The notes below the pieces were generated by a model that made no database searches, was not told the DNA's origin, and worked only from the letters and a program-made list of their open reading frames with translations. Both the position numbers and the translations under genes were made by a program. Of a stretch of 54,343 bases of DNA, positions 15,867 to 24,213 are shown piece after piece (the first letter of the stretch is position 1; each line of letters starts with the position of its first letter). Source of the stretch: Actinomycetota bacterium (lineage in GTDB: Bacteria > Actinomycetota > Acidimicrobiia > Acidimicrobiales > Ilumatobacteraceae); assembly GCA_009726095.1 (NCBI GenBank), contig WLMZ01000010.1, positions 1 to 54,343 of the forward strand. Direction: 5' to 3'.

Positions 15867-16766
15867 TCAGCTGTACAGGTCGAACAACTCGCGGATGGCC
15901 TTGGCCTGGCCGCCGCTGGTGCTGCTCATCACGGCAATGGGGGTGACGCCGGTGGCAGCCCATGCGTCGAGCCGATCTCGCACCCGCGTGGCGCCGCCGC
16001 TGATGGTGCAATCATCGAGCCACCGGTTGCTCATTGCCGCTGTTGCTGCGTCGCGGTCACCCAGCTCCAGCGCCGCTTCGATCGCGTCCATCTCGTCGCT
16101 GTAGCCGGCGACGCGCCAATAGTTGCGATAGTTGGGGAGCACGATGTAACCACCCAGGGTGCGCCGGTGAATGGCGCGGGCCGCATCGATGTCGCTGTCG
16201 ATCACCGTCGGCACCATGTTGGCGAGCTGGAACGTGGCCAGCCGGTCGGTTGGCAGCCGGGCCAGCTGTGTTGGCGTGTGCGACAACGACGCGTTGGCCC
16301 ACAATGCGCCATCGGCGATCTCCGTGGCAAGGTCGAGCATGCGGTCGCGTAGCGCAGCGAGCAGGATTGCAGGGAGTGCTCCGGCCCCTCGCTCTGCTGC
16401 ACGCAGCGCTGCGACGTACTCGCGCATGTCCGACAACGGTTTCCCGGTGGGCAGACCGATGCGATCGAGCATCGGCACATGGCTCACGCCCAGACCCAGG
16501 CGGAATCGGCCACCGCTGACCTCGGCGATGTGCGCGGCGGTAGCGGCTGTTTCCATCGGATGCGCAAGATAGATGGGCTGGATCGACGACCAGAACGGAA
16601 TGGTCGTGGTCACGTGCGCCAGCGACGCACACAGTGCCAGGTTGCCGCCGACGCCGGGACAGGCCAAGCCAGCGAACCCGCGGGTCTCTGCCTCGGCGGC
16701 CAGTTCGAGGATGGCGAGGCGCTTGGTGGCTGCCCCAATGATGGAGAGTGCAGGAAGCGGGCTCAT
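15867..16766 (-). CDS. LLM-class (F420-type) flavin-dependent oxidoreductase
   Basis: 299 residues from ATG 16766; the longer upstream frame is rejected because its N-terminus is Cys/Arg-rich and a -10 box sits 7 nt before this ATG. Luciferase-like barrel features: ETRGFAGLACPG, THVTTTIPFW-like strand (AHVTTTIPFWSS), HPMETAATAAHIAEVSGGRFRLGLGVSH, then LAALRDRMLDLATEIADGALWANAS. The C-terminal GGATRVRDRLDAWAATGVTPIAV is typical of F420-dependent LLM proteins. It probably reduces or oxidises an unknown substrate with F420 or FMN. Divergent from the glycosyltransferase gene, 79 bp apart; convergent with the SRAP gene. Confidence 0.82.
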   Translation of the reverse strand: MSPLPALSIIGAATKRLAILELAAEAETRGFAGLACPGVGGNLALCASLAHVTTTIPFWSSIQPIYLAHPMETAATAAHIAEVSGGRFRLGLGVSHVPMLDRIGLPTGKPLSDMREYVAALRAAERGAGALPAILLAALRDRMLDLATEIADGALWANASLSHTPTQLARLPTDRLATFQLANMVPTVIDSDIDAARAIHRRTLGGYIVLPNYRNYWRVAGYSDEMDAIEAALELGDRDAATAAMSNRWLDDCTISGGATRVRDRLDAWAATGVTPIAVMSSTSGGQAKAIRELFDLYS

Positions 16767-16773
16767 CTGCTCG

Positions 16774-16779
16774 ACGGTA
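16774..16779 (-). promoter_or_regulatory. -10 box, leaderless promoter of the LLM gene
   Basis: TACCGT on the minus strand, 7 nt before the ATG at 16766. Confidence 0.5.
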
Positions 16780-16832
16780 GCCGCACCCGGGCAGCGACAG
16801 GTGCAGCAGAATCGGCCGTGCGCATCCTGCGA

Positions 16833-16838
16833 TAGGGT
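16833..16838 (+). promoter_or_regulatory. -10 box of the glycosyltransferase gene
   Basis: TAGGGT, 7 nt before the GTG at 16846. Confidence 0.5.
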
Positions 16839-16845
16839 TTCGCCG

Positions 16846-18036
16846 GTGCGACAGGAGTCTGATGTGCCAGCAAGACGCCCTGCGCACCCGCTTCGCATCG
16901 GCATTGTCTGCCCCTACAGCCTCAGCATCCCCGGCGGGGTGCAGGCCCAGGTCATGGGTCTGGCCCGCGAGCTGCGCAAGATGGGCCACGAGACCCGGGT
17001 CCTCGGGCCCTGCGACGGGCCGCCTCCCGCGAGCTTTGTCAGCCCGCTCGGCAACAGCCTGCCCACGGCGTCAAATGGCTCGGTGGTGCCCATCGCCCCC
17101 GACCCGAGCGCGCAGTTTCGCATCATCCAACTACTGAACGACGAGCAATTCGACGTACTGCACGTGCACGAGCCACTGGCCCCGGGGGCGTCGGAGACGG
17201 CGCTGTTCTTGCACCCCGCACCGATCGTTGGCACCTTTCACGCTGCGGGCGAGTCTGCGTCCTACCGGCTCCTGACAGCTCCGCTCAGCCGGCTGGCCGA
17301 CAACATCGCCCACCGAGTGGTGGTCTCGAAGGACGCGCTTGCGTTGATCCAGGGCTACATGGGCGGCGAGTACGAGGTGCTCTTCAACGGGGTCGAGCTC
17401 GATCGTTTCACCGGGGCTGTTCCGCGTCGTCTCGATGGTCAGACGATCTTCTTCTGTGGTCGCCACGAGGAACGCAAGGGCCTCGATGTGCTCCTGGCGG
17501 CGTGCGCCGAGCTTCCTGCGACGGTGCGGGTGCTGGTGGCCGGAAGCGGGCCCGACACAAAGCGGCTGCAGCTGGAGTTTGCCGCTGACGCTCGTATCGA
17601 ATGGCTCGGGCGCATCAGCGACGAGGAGAAGATGGAGTACCTCAAGGGTGCGTCGGTGTTCTGTGCACCGTCGCTGCGCGGCGAGTCGTTCGGCGTGGTG
17701 CTCATCGAGGCCATGGCTGCCGGGACCCCGGTGGTGGCAAGCGCACTCGATGGGTACCGCAATGTGGCCACCGACGGCGTTGACGCGTTGCTGTGTGAGC
17801 CCGGCGACGTGGCCGCCCTCGCTGCGGCGCTGCGCCGGGTGCTCGACGATGCACAATTGGCGGCATCCTTGCGCCACGCCGGTACCCGTCGAGCTGAGGA
17901 CTTCAGCATGGCCAGCCTGGCCGCCGCCTACGCCGCGATCTACGAGCGTGTCGTGCGCGAGCATCGGGCAGCGCAGGGCGTCATCACCAGCCGGGTGCCA
18001 CGCCTTCGGCGAGCCGTTCAACGTATGATGCGTTAG
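16846..18036 (+). CDS. GT4 family glycosyltransferase, PimA-like
   Basis: 396 residues from GTG 16846, placed by the -10 box 7 nt upstream; GTG 16864 with AGGAG in front is an equally plausible start (390 residues). GT-B fold: N-terminal IGIVCPYSLSIPGGVQAQVMGLARELRKMGHE, the acceptor domain with HVHEPLAPG and GTFHAAGE, then GT4 donor motifs FFCGRHEERKGLDVLL, AGSGPDTKRLQ, WLGRISDEEKMEYL and the E-x7-E motif in RGESFGVVLIEAMAAGTPVVAS. These resemble phosphatidylinositol mannosyltransferase PimA. It likely transfers a sugar to a membrane lipid on the cytoplasmic face. The exact acceptor in this lineage is not known. Confidence 0.85.
   Translation: MRQESDVPARRPAHPLRIGIVCPYSLSIPGGVQAQVMGLARELRKMGHETRVLGPCDGPPPASFVSPLGNSLPTASNGSVVPIAPDPSAQFRIIQLLNDEQFDVLHVHEPLAPGASETALFLHPAPIVGTFHAAGESASYRLLTAPLSRLADNIAHRVVVSKDALALIQGYMGGEYEVLFNGVELDRFTGAVPRRLDGQTIFFCGRHEERKGLDVLLAACAELPATVRVLVAGSGPDTKRLQLEFAADARIEWLGRISDEEKMEYLKGASVFCAPSLRGESFGVVLIEAMAAGTPVVASALDGYRNVATDGVDALLCEPGDVAALAAALRRVLDDAQLAASLRHAGTRRAEDFSMASLAAAYAAIYERVVREHRAAQGVITSRVPRLRRAVQRMMR
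18024..18029 (+). promoter_or_regulatory. -10 box upstream of lemA
   Basis: TATGAT, close to the sigma-70 consensus, at the 3' end of the glycosyltransferase gene. The implied leader to the lemA ATG is about 88 nt and includes AAGGAG. Confidence 0.4.
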
Positions 18037-18123
18037 GCGCTCGTACACCTCGACTGAGCCGCATGTCGGCCACACGGACTCCGAGCCCCAGTCCCCCCGC
18101 AAGTCTCACCCCGAAGGAGAGCC

Positions 18124-18678
18124 ATGGTTACGCTGCTCATCGTGCTCGGCATACTCGTCGTGCTCGCTCTGTTCGCGATCGTGATGTACAACGGCCTCGT
18201 CCGCCGACGCAACCAGGTCGACAACGCCTGGTCCCAGATCGACGTGCAGTTGAAGCGCCGTATCGATCTCATCCCCAATCTGGTCGAGACCGTGAAGGCC
18301 TATGCGGCACACGAAAAGGACACGCTCGATGCGGTCATCAAGGCCCGCAACGCCGCCATGTCGGCGGCGCCGACGCCGGGGGCACAGGCTGCGGCCGACA
18401 CCGCCCTGACCGGGGCGTTGCGCCAGGTCTTCGCGCTCAGCGAGGCCTACCCTGACCTGAAGGCAAACCAGAACTTCCTGGCGCTGCAAGAAGAGCTCAC
18501 GGCTACCGAGGGCCGGGTGGCCTACGCCCGCCAGTTCTACAACGATGCAGTGCTGGGCTACAACAACAAGCTGCAGTCCTTCCCCGCGGTGATGTTCGCC
18601 CAGATGCTCAACTTCGAAAAGCGTGAGTTCTTCCAGGCCGACGAGGCCGCGCGCCAGGTTCCCAAGGTGCAGTTCTGA
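18124..18678 (+). CDS. lemA: LemA family protein
   Basis: 184 residues. N-terminal hydrophobic segment (about 3-21, LLIVLGILVVLALFAIVM) and then the LemA signature: YNGLVRRRNQVDNAWSQID, VQLKRRIDLIPNLVETVKAYAAHE, and a helical body with ENFLALQEELTATE-like (KANQNFLALQEELTATEGRVAYARQ). It ends with the family's typical FPAVMFAQMLNFEKREFFQ. The AAGGAG ribosome binding site stands 5 nt before the ATG. The family function is unknown; it is a membrane-anchored helical protein often encoded next to M48 proteases, as here. Confidence 0.92.
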   Translation: MVTLLIVLGILVVLALFAIVMYNGLVRRRNQVDNAWSQIDVQLKRRIDLIPNLVETVKAYAAHEKDTLDAVIKARNAAMSAAPTPGAQAAADTALTGALRQVFALSEAYPDLKANQNFLALQEELTATEGRVAYARQFYNDAVLGYNNKLQSFPAVMFAQMLNFEKREFFQADEAARQVPKVQF

Positions 18679-18707
18679 GCTTCCAACCGTTCGGAGCATC
18701 GGGCCTT

Positions 18708-18713
18708 TAGCCT
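18708..18713 (+). promoter_or_regulatory. -10 box, leaderless promoter of the M48 protease gene
   Basis: TAGCCT, 8 nt before ATG 18722. Confidence 0.5.
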
Positions 18714-18721
18714 GCAAGGCA

Positions 18722-19627
18722 ATGTTCGATCTCATCCGTTCCAACAAACGCAAGAGCGTTGCGATGATTGCTTGCTTCGTCGTGCTCCTCGTTGCCGTCG
18801 GCGCCGCCGTCGGAGTCCTTATCGGCTACGGCGTGCAGGGCACCATCGCTGCGCTGGTGTTTTCCGGCGTCATGGCGGCAACGTCGTACTGGAAGGCTGA
18901 CGCCATCGCGCTCAAGATCAGCCGAGCGGTACCCGCCGATCCCGAGCAGTATCGACGACTGCACAACCTTGTCGAAGGGCTCTGCATTGCCAGTGGCTTG
19001 CCCAAGCCGGGCGTGTACATCATCAATGATCCGGCGCCAAACGCCTTCGCCACTGGTCGGAATCCAAAACATGCGGCCATCGCAGTCACCACCGGTCTGC
19101 TCGAGAAGATGAACCGGGTCGAGCTCGAGGGGGTGCTCGCGCACGAGCTGTCGCACGTTCGGAATTACGACATTCTCGTGTCCACCCTCGCCGTCACCCT
19201 GGTCGGATCCATTGCCCTGCTGTCCGACATGGCGATCCGAATGATGTGGTGGAACGGCGGTCGTGTACGTCGTTCGGGCGATCGAGACGACGGCGGTAAT
19301 CCGCTGGCCATCGTCGGTTTCGTCTTTTTGATCTTCTCGCCGCTGATCGCGCGGGCCATGCAGGCTGCGGTCAGTCGCCGGCGAGAGACCCTGGCCGATG
19401 TGTCGGCATGTCAGATGACCCGCTATCCACCCGGGCTCATCTCTGCCCTGGAGAAGCTGCGCGACGATTCCACCGTGACCCATTCGGCCACCACGGCGAC
19501 CGCGCACATGTGGATCGAGCAGCCGATGTCGGGTGTGAAAGACCAAGGTAAATTGAGTCGGCTGCACCGCATGTTCGACACGCACCCACCGCTCGAGGAG
19601 CGGATTGAATTGCTGAGGGAGCTGTAG
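18722..19627 (+). CDS. htpX: M48 family membrane metalloprotease, HtpX-like
   Basis: 301 residues from ATG 18722. Two N-terminal transmembrane helices (about 14-32 and 36-56), then a cytoplasmic protease domain with the zinc motif HELSH at 141-145 and the third ligand Glu222 in RRRETLAD. Two more hydrophobic segments (about 155-172 and 197-215) lie between them, and the DTHPPLEERIELLREL ending is typical of HtpX. It degrades misfolded membrane proteins in the inner membrane. Paired with lemA immediately upstream, a common arrangement. Its TAG stop overlaps a GTG of the next gene. Confidence 0.9.
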   Translation: MFDLIRSNKRKSVAMIACFVVLLVAVGAAVGVLIGYGVQGTIAALVFSGVMAATSYWKADAIALKISRAVPADPEQYRRLHNLVEGLCIASGLPKPGVYIINDPAPNAFATGRNPKHAAIAVTTGLLEKMNRVELEGVLAHELSHVRNYDILVSTLAVTLVGSIALLSDMAIRMMWWNGGRVRRSGDRDDGGNPLAIVGFVFLIFSPLIARAMQAAVSRRRETLADVSACQMTRYPPGLISALEKLRDDSTVTHSATTATAHMWIEQPMSGVKDQGKLSRLHRMFDTHPPLEERIELLREL

Positions 19628-19629
19628 TG

Positions 19630-20745
19630 ATGCCCGGCAGGAGCCACCGTCGTGCGACTGCGATGGCCTGGATCAGCTTGGCGCTGGTGCTGGCCGCATG
19701 TGGTTCGGGCACGAAGGCGCCGGCCACCTCCATCCCATCCACCTCGCCGAACACCGAGCCGGTCGCAACCAGTGCTACCTCAACCAGCGCTGGCTCAACC
19801 AGTACCGAGCCCGCCTCTACCGTTGCAGCGGGACCCACCTCGCCGCTCACCGGCCTGCCGATGCTCGATGCCACCACGGCGCTGCGTCCTGCGCTTGTGG
19901 TCAAGATCGACAACCACCCGCTGGCCAGGCCACAGAGCGGGTTGAACGAAGCCGACATCGTGTTCGAGGAGAATGTCGAGCAACTCACCCGTTTCGCAGC
20001 GGTGTTCCAGAGCGGCAACTCGAATCCGGTCGGTCCGATCCGGTCTGGCCGCACCCAGGACATCGCGTTGCTGGGTTCGTTCAACCGGCCGCTGTTTGCA
20101 TGGAGCGGCGGCAACCAACGGGTGACCGATGCGATCCGGGGCAGCGATCTACGCCAGTTGAGCGCCCTGCAGCAGCAGCACGGTTTCGTCCGGATGGGCG
20201 ATCGCCCCGCCCCGCACAACCTGTATTCGTCCACGGATGCGCTGTTCGCGCTCGCACCGGCCGACGCCCAGGCTCCACTCCCACAGTTCAGCTACCGTGC
20301 GACCGCTGCCGAGGCCGTTGGCGACGACATCGCCGCCGTCAACATTTCGATGGACGGTGTGAAGGTGAGCTGGCGCTGGGATCCTTCCATCAGGGCGTTC
20401 CTGCGTTTCAGCGACGGCAAGGCCCATCTCGATGCCATCGGCAAGGCGCAGGTGTCCACCGACAACGTCGTGGTGCTCTTTGTGGCATACGCACCGAGCC
20501 CCGCAGACGCACACAGCCCCGAGGCCCAGACGCTCGGATCGGGCGACGCACTGGTGTTCAGCGCCGGCAAATTGGTGAAGGGCACATGGACCCGCACCAA
20601 TCGCTTGCAGCCGTTCACGCTGACCGACGTCGGCGGAGCGGTGATTGCCCTGACACCCGGGCGAACCTTTGTGGAGCTGGCCCGGGCCGGGTCTGCGGCG
20701 CCGGTGCCCGCCGGAGTCGACCCCAGTTCGGTCGCCTTCCCCTGA
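19630..20745 (+). CDS. DUF3048 (YerB-like) lipoprotein
   Basis: 371 residues from ATG 19630 (GTG 19627 is also possible), with GAGGGAG about 9 nt upstream. Signal peptide with a lipobox LVLAAC|GSG, then a Ser/Thr/Pro linker of roughly 45 residues. The two DUF3048 domains follow: [40 protein letters not shown] and [25 protein letters not shown], then the C-terminal half with [20 protein letters not shown] and [23 protein letters not shown]. Its biochemical function is unknown; YerB-like proteins are surface lipoproteins of Gram-positive bacteria. It touches the htpX stop, so the two are probably co-transcribed. Confidence 0.88.
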   Translation: MPGRSHRRATAMAWISLALVLAACGSGTKAPATSIPSTSPNTEPVATSATSTSAGSTSTEPASTVAAGPTSPLTGLPMLDATTALRPALVVKIDNHPLARPQSGLNEADIVFEENVEQLTRFAAVFQSGNSNPVGPIRSGRTQDIALLGSFNRPLFAWSGGNQRVTDAIRGSDLRQLSALQQQHGFVRMGDRPAPHNLYSSTDALFALAPADAQAPLPQFSYRATAAEAVGDDIAAVNISMDGVKVSWRWDPSIRAFLRFSDGKAHLDAIGKAQVSTDNVVVLFVAYAPSPADAHSPEAQTLGSGDALVFSAGKLVKGTWTRTNRLQPFTLTDVGGAVIALTPGRTFVELARAGSAAPVPAGVDPSSVAFP

Positions 20746-20806
20746 TCCATCTCAGCGCCGCGTCGTGTGGGCAAATTTCACACGCCGGGAATGGGGCCCT
20801 ATTCGC

Positions 20807-20812
20807 TACGAT
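20807..20812 (+). promoter_or_regulatory. -10 box, leaderless promoter of pdxS
   Basis: TACGAT, 6 nt before ATG 20819. Confidence 0.55.
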
Positions 20813-20818
20813 GGCGAA

Positions 20819-21721
20819 ATGAGCTCAGTCGAATCCTCCAGCGCGCGCGCAACTGGCACCTATCCCGTCAAGCGCGGGCTGGCCGAGATGTTGAAGGGCG
20901 GGGTGATCATGGATGTGGTCAACTCCGAGCAGGCCAAGATCGCCGAGGATGCCGGGGCCTGTGCCGTCATGGCGCTCGAGCGTGTGCCTGCCGACATCCG
21001 CCGCGATGGTGGCGTCGCCCGGATGAGCGACCCCGACATGATCGACGCGATCAAGGCCTCCGTCTCCATCCCGGTCATGGCCAAGGTCCGTATTGGCCAT
21101 TTCGTCGAGGCGCAGATCCTCGAGGCGTTGGGCGTCGACTTCATCGACGAAAGCGAAGTGCTCACTCCCGCCGATGAGGCCCATCACATCGACAAGTTCA
21201 AGTTCACCGTGCCGTTCGTGTGCGGCGCCACCAATCTTGGCGAAGCGCTCCGTCGCATCTCTGAGGGCGCCTGCATGATCCGCTCGAAGGGCGAGGCCGG
21301 CACCGGCAACATCGTCGAGGCAGTACGCCATCTGCGTTCCATCATCGGCGATATGCGCAAGATCACCCAGGCCGACTCGGCCGAGCTGTTCGATTGGGCC
21401 AAGAAGCTCCAGGCCCCGCTGCCGCTGGTGCAGGAGATCGCCGAGACCGGCTGGCTCCCCGTGCCGATGTTCTGTGCAGGCGGTATCGCGACGCCGGCAG
21501 ATGCTGCATTGGCCATGCAGCTGGGCGCCGAAGCGGTGTTCGTTGGTTCGGGCATCTTCAAAAGCGACGAGCCGGCGCCACGCGCCAAGGCCATCGTCGA
21601 GGCCACGACGCACTTCCGCGACGCACACATTCTGGCCAAGGTCAGCCGCGGTCTGGGCACGCCCATGACCGGCATCGGCATGGACGAGATCAACCAGCGC
21701 TACGCCGATCGCGGCTGGTAG
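20819..21721 (+). CDS. pdxS: Pyridoxal 5'-phosphate synthase lyase subunit PdxS
   Basis: 300 residues. It makes PLP from ribose 5-phosphate, glyceraldehyde 3-phosphate and ammonia supplied by PdxT. Conserved blocks: [18 protein letters not shown] (catalytic Asp), [13 protein letters not shown] (Lys of the first imine), [38 protein letters not shown] (second catalytic Lys) and [31 protein letters not shown] (phosphate binding). The length is normal. Start chosen at ATG 20819, just after a -10 box. pdxT follows after 61 bp. Confidence 0.97.
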   Translation: MSSVESSSARATGTYPVKRGLAEMLKGGVIMDVVNSEQAKIAEDAGACAVMALERVPADIRRDGGVARMSDPDMIDAIKASVSIPVMAKVRIGHFVEAQILEALGVDFIDESEVLTPADEAHHIDKFKFTVPFVCGATNLGEALRRISEGACMIRSKGEAGTGNIVEAVRHLRSIIGDMRKITQADSAELFDWAKKLQAPLPLVQEIAETGWLPVPMFCAGGIATPADAALAMQLGAEAVFVGSGIFKSDEPAPRAKAIVEATTHFRDAHILAKVSRGLGTPMTGIGMDEINQRYADRGW

Positions 21722-21782
21722 TTCCGGCAGCTCAGCGTCACGAAGCGAATTCCAGTGCAATCGTCTAGTTCGGAGCCCCCGG

Positions 21783-22349
21783 GTGCTCGTTGGTGTCCTT
21801 GCTCTCCAGGGCGCCTTTGCCGCTCATCAGCGCGCACTGGCCGAGTGCGGCGTTCTGACGCGCCAGGTTCGGGTCAGCGCTGATCTCGACGGCATCGACG
21901 CACTGGTCATGCCGGGCGGCGAGAGCACCACGATGTCGCATCTGCTCACCACCTCTGGCCTGTTCGATCCGCTTGCCGAGCGGATCCGCGATGGACTGGC
22001 CGTGTTCGGTACCTGTGCCGGGATGATCCTGCTCGCACGCGAGGTGCTTGACGGCCGACCTGATCAACGCAGCCTCGCAGCCATCGACATCACCGTGCGC
22101 CGCAACGGCTACGGCCGTCAGGTCGACAGCTTCGAAGCCGACATCACCATCGACTCCCTGGCAGCGCCGTTTCACGCAGTTTTCATCCGAGCGCCCAAGG
22201 TCGAGCGCATCGGTCCCGCCGTGCAGGTCATTGCCGCGCATGACGACGTGCCAGTATTCGCACGAGAGGGCAGGGTGTTCGTCGCTTCGTTCCACCCCGA
22301 GCTCACACCCGATCCCCGTCTTCACTCGCTGTTCCTCCAGGAGGTCTGA
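21783..22349 (+). CDS. pdxT: Pyridoxal 5'-phosphate synthase glutaminase subunit PdxT
   Basis: 188 residues, GTG start. Class I glutamine amidotransferase that releases ammonia for PdxS. Motifs: VGVLALQGAFAAHQRAL at the N-terminus, the PGGEST signature, the nucleophile Cys in FGTCAGMILLA, and the His-x-Glu pair in FHPEL near the C-terminus. The length is normal for the family. It sits directly before yebC with a 4-nt gap, and its own end carries AGGAGG, which serves as the yebC ribosome binding site. Confidence 0.96.
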   Translation: MLVGVLALQGAFAAHQRALAECGVLTRQVRVSADLDGIDALVMPGGESTTMSHLLTTSGLFDPLAERIRDGLAVFGTCAGMILLAREVLDGRPDQRSLAAIDITVRRNGYGRQVDSFEADITIDSLAAPFHAVFIRAPKVERIGPAVQVIAAHDDVPVFAREGRVFVASFHPELTPDPRLHSLFLQEV

Positions 22350-22353
22350 ACCA

Positions 22354-23103
22354 ATGTCCGGTCATTCGAAATGGGCCACGATCAAGCACCAAAAGGGCGC
22401 CAAGGACAAAGCCCGAGGCAAGCTCTTCAACAAGATCGCCCGTCAACTCGAGGTCGCCGCGCGTGAAGGCGGTGGCGACCCATCCAGCAACGCCTCGTTG
22501 CGCACCGCCATCCAGAAGGCCAAAGCCGGCCAGATGAACAACGATGCCATCGAGCGCGCCATCAAGCGTGGCACCGGCGCCGATGACGGCGGCACCTACG
22601 AGGTCATCATGTACGAGGGCTATGCGCCCGGCGGCGTTGCGATCCTGGTCGACACCCTGACCGACAACCGCAACCGCACAGGGTCGGATGTACGCAACAT
22701 CTTCTCCAAGCTCGGTGGCAGCCTGGCCGAGCCCGGTGCGGTCGGCTGGCAGTTCAGTCGCAAGGGCGTGATCGTGGTCGATGGGGCAGCGTCGGAGGAC
22801 GACGTGATGATGGCGGCGCTCGACGCAGGTGCCGACGATGTCACCGACGACGATGGCGAATGGCGCATCACCTGCACGCCCAACCATGTGTACGACCTGC
22901 AGGCGGCGCTTGAGTCCGCAGGGCTCACGGTCAGGTCCGCCGAGAGCACGATGGTGTCGTCGCTGACCGTCGAGGTCACCGACGCAGCCGACGCGCGAAA
23001 GATCCTGCGTATGTTGGATGCCTTCGAGGACAACGACGACGTGCAGGACGTGTACAGCAACTTCGACATCTCCGACGAGCTCATGGAGGAGGCAAGCGCA
23101 TGA
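22354..23103 (+). CDS. yebC: YebC/PmpR family (TACO1-like) protein
   Basis: 249 residues. Starts MSGHSKWATIKHQKGAKDKARGKLFNKIAR, the invariant family signature, followed by AIERAIKRGTG and YEVIMYEGYAPGGVAILVDTLTDNRNRT. The acidic C-terminal half (DDVTDDDGEWRI; LDAFEDNDDVQDVYSNFDI) is also typical. AGGAGG precedes ATG 22354. Members act as transcription regulators or translation factors for difficult peptide stretches; in actinobacteria the gene lies just before ruvC, and the context here agrees except for an inserted peroxiredoxin gene. Its stop overlaps the peroxiredoxin start (ATGA). Confidence 0.96.
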   Translation: MSGHSKWATIKHQKGAKDKARGKLFNKIARQLEVAAREGGGDPSSNASLRTAIQKAKAGQMNNDAIERAIKRGTGADDGGTYEVIMYEGYAPGGVAILVDTLTDNRNRTGSDVRNIFSKLGGSLAEPGAVGWQFSRKGVIVVDGAASEDDVMMAALDAGADDVTDDDGEWRITCTPNHVYDLQAALESAGLTVRSAESTMVSSLTVEVTDAADARKILRMLDAFEDNDDVQDVYSNFDISDELMEEASA

Positions 23104-23558
23104 GTGTCAGCAATGGCGACAAGGCACCCGAGTTCACCCTCGTCGGAACCGGTGGCACCACGTATTCGCTCGCCTCGTATCGCGGCCAGGCGGTGGTGCT
23201 GGTGTTCTATCCGGGCGACGACACGCCGGTGTGCACCAAGCAGCTCAACAGCTACAACAACGATCTGGCCCAGTTCGAGCAGGTTGGCGCCCAGGTGTTG
23301 GCGATCTCGGCGCAAGACGTGGCCAGCCACAACAAGTTCAGCGACAAGCACGGCTTCCAGTTCCCACTGCTCGCCGACCCCGACAAGGCCGTCGCCGGGT
23401 TGTACGGCACGCTGGGCCCGCTCGGCTTCCCTCGACGGAGCGTGTTTGTCATCGATGCCCAGGGCATGATCCGCTACGTCCACCGCGCCATTGCCGGTTT
23501 GACCTATCGGCCTGTGAGCGAGCTCGTCGAAGCTGTGCGCAACGCTCGAGGCGCCTGA
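23100..23558 (+). CDS. bcp: Peroxiredoxin, Bcp/PrxQ type, single cysteine
   Basis: 152 residues. Thioredoxin fold of the AhpC/TSA family reducing hydroperoxides. N-terminus GDKAPEFTLVG, then FYPGDDTPVC45TKQ holding the peroxidatic Cys. Most PrxQ proteins have the resolving Cys five residues later (C-T-x-E-x-C); here that position is Asn and the protein has no other Cys, so it must be a one-Cys enzyme using an external thiol. FPLLADPDKAVAGLYG and RRSVFVIDAQG are also typical. It overlaps yebC by 4 bases (ATGA), an insertion into the usual yebC-ruvC junction. Confidence 0.93.
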   Translation: MSVSNGDKAPEFTLVGTGGTTYSLASYRGQAVVLVFYPGDDTPVCTKQLNSYNNDLAQFEQVGAQVLAISAQDVASHNKFSDKHGFQFPLLADPDKAVAGLYGTLGPLGFPRRSVFVIDAQGMIRYVHRAIAGLTYRPVSELVEAVRNARGA

Positions 23559-23600
23559 CATCACAACACAGGTATCCGCGCAGCGGCGAGCCCTTCCGGA

Positions 23601-23606
23601 TACGCT
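23601..23606 (+). promoter_or_regulatory. -10 box, leaderless promoter of ruvC
   Basis: TACGCT, 8 nt before GTG 23615. Confidence 0.5.
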
Positions 23607-23614
23607 ACGAACCT

Positions 23615-24157
23615 GTGTTCGTTCCTCGCGCGTCCGATGAGCCCCTCGTGGTGCTCGGCATCGATCCCGGCCTGACCCGTTGCGGCTATGCCGCCGTGCA
23701 GGCCAGCGGTCCCGGAGCGGCCATTGCGCTCAGCCTCGGCGTGATCAGAACGCCGCCGACGGATCCGCTGCCCAAGCGCCTGGCCGAACTGCGCGCCGAG
23801 TTCGCTGCGCTCATGATCGAATTCCGGCCCCATGTGGTCGCAGTCGAAACCGTCTTCTTCCAGAACAACGTGCGCACTGCGATGAGCGTTGGACAGGCCA
23901 GCGGTCTGGCCCTGGCCGAGGCTTGGGCGTGCGGCTGCGAGGTGGTGCAGTACACCCCCAATCAGGTCAAGGGTGCAGTTGCCGGCTGGGGCGCTGCCGA
24001 CAAGGCGCAGGTCCAGAAGATGGTGCAGGCCCGGCTTGGCCTGTCGTCGGTGCCCAAGCCAGCCGACGCCGCCGACGCGGCCGCGCTTGCACTGTGTCAC
24101 CTCGCAATGTCGCCGCTGCTGCGGCGCGTGCGCCTCGCCACAGCGAGCCCCGTATGA
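23615..24157 (+). CDS. ruvC: Crossover junction endodeoxyribonuclease RuvC
   Basis: 180 residues from GTG 23615, favoured by the -10 box 8 nt upstream; GTG 23648 would give a shorter N-terminus. RNase H-like resolvase cutting Holliday junctions. Acidic catalytic residues: Asp17 in VLGIDPGLTRCG, Glu78 in VAVETVFFQNN, and the C-terminal Asp pair in PADAADAAALALCH (about 150-155). The length is normal. Its stop TGA overlaps the ATG of a 19-codon ORF that leads into ruvA. It works with RuvAB encoded directly downstream. Confidence 0.95.
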   Translation: MFVPRASDEPLVVLGIDPGLTRCGYAAVQASGPGAAIALSLGVIRTPPTDPLPKRLAELRAEFAALMIEFRPHVVAVETVFFQNNVRTAMSVGQASGLALAEAWACGCEVVQYTPNQVKGAVAGWGAADKAQVQKMVQARLGLSSVPKPADAADAAALALCHLAMSPLLRRVRLATASPV

Positions 24158-24213
24158 CGGACCCTGCATGGGGAGACCGGCATGGGGAGACCGGCATGAG
24201 GAGACCAGCATGA
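24154..24213 (+). CDS. Coupling mini-ORF between ruvC and ruvA (19 codons)
   Basis: The ATG at 24154 overlaps the ruvC stop (ATGA), and the TGA at 24211-24213 overlaps the ruvA ATG at 24210 (ATGA). The 19-residue product begins MTDPAWGD. It is made largely of a repeated 14-bp unit carrying GGGGAG and ATG. I infer that its role, if any, is translational coupling or re-initiation from ruvC to ruvA rather than a functional peptide. Whether it is translated is not known. Confidence 0.4.
   Translation: MTDPAWGDRHGETGMRRPA
24166..24212 (+). repeat. 14-bp tandem repeat of SD plus ATG unit
   Basis: Unit GCATGGGGAGACCG in two exact copies (24166-24179, 24180-24193), a variant GCATGAGGAGACCA (24194-24207) and a partial GCATG that is the ruvA start. 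Each unit carries an ATG followed by a GGAG-type ribosome binding site, so the true ruvA start signal (GAGGAG..ATG) has been multiplied upstream. Because 14 is not a multiple of 3, successive ATGs are in different frames. Confidence 0.92.

Noticed and set aside
16767-16904. Longer N-terminus of the LLM oxidoreductase
   Set aside because: Cys/Arg-rich sequence unlike the family, and the -10 box at 16774-16779 lies inside it.
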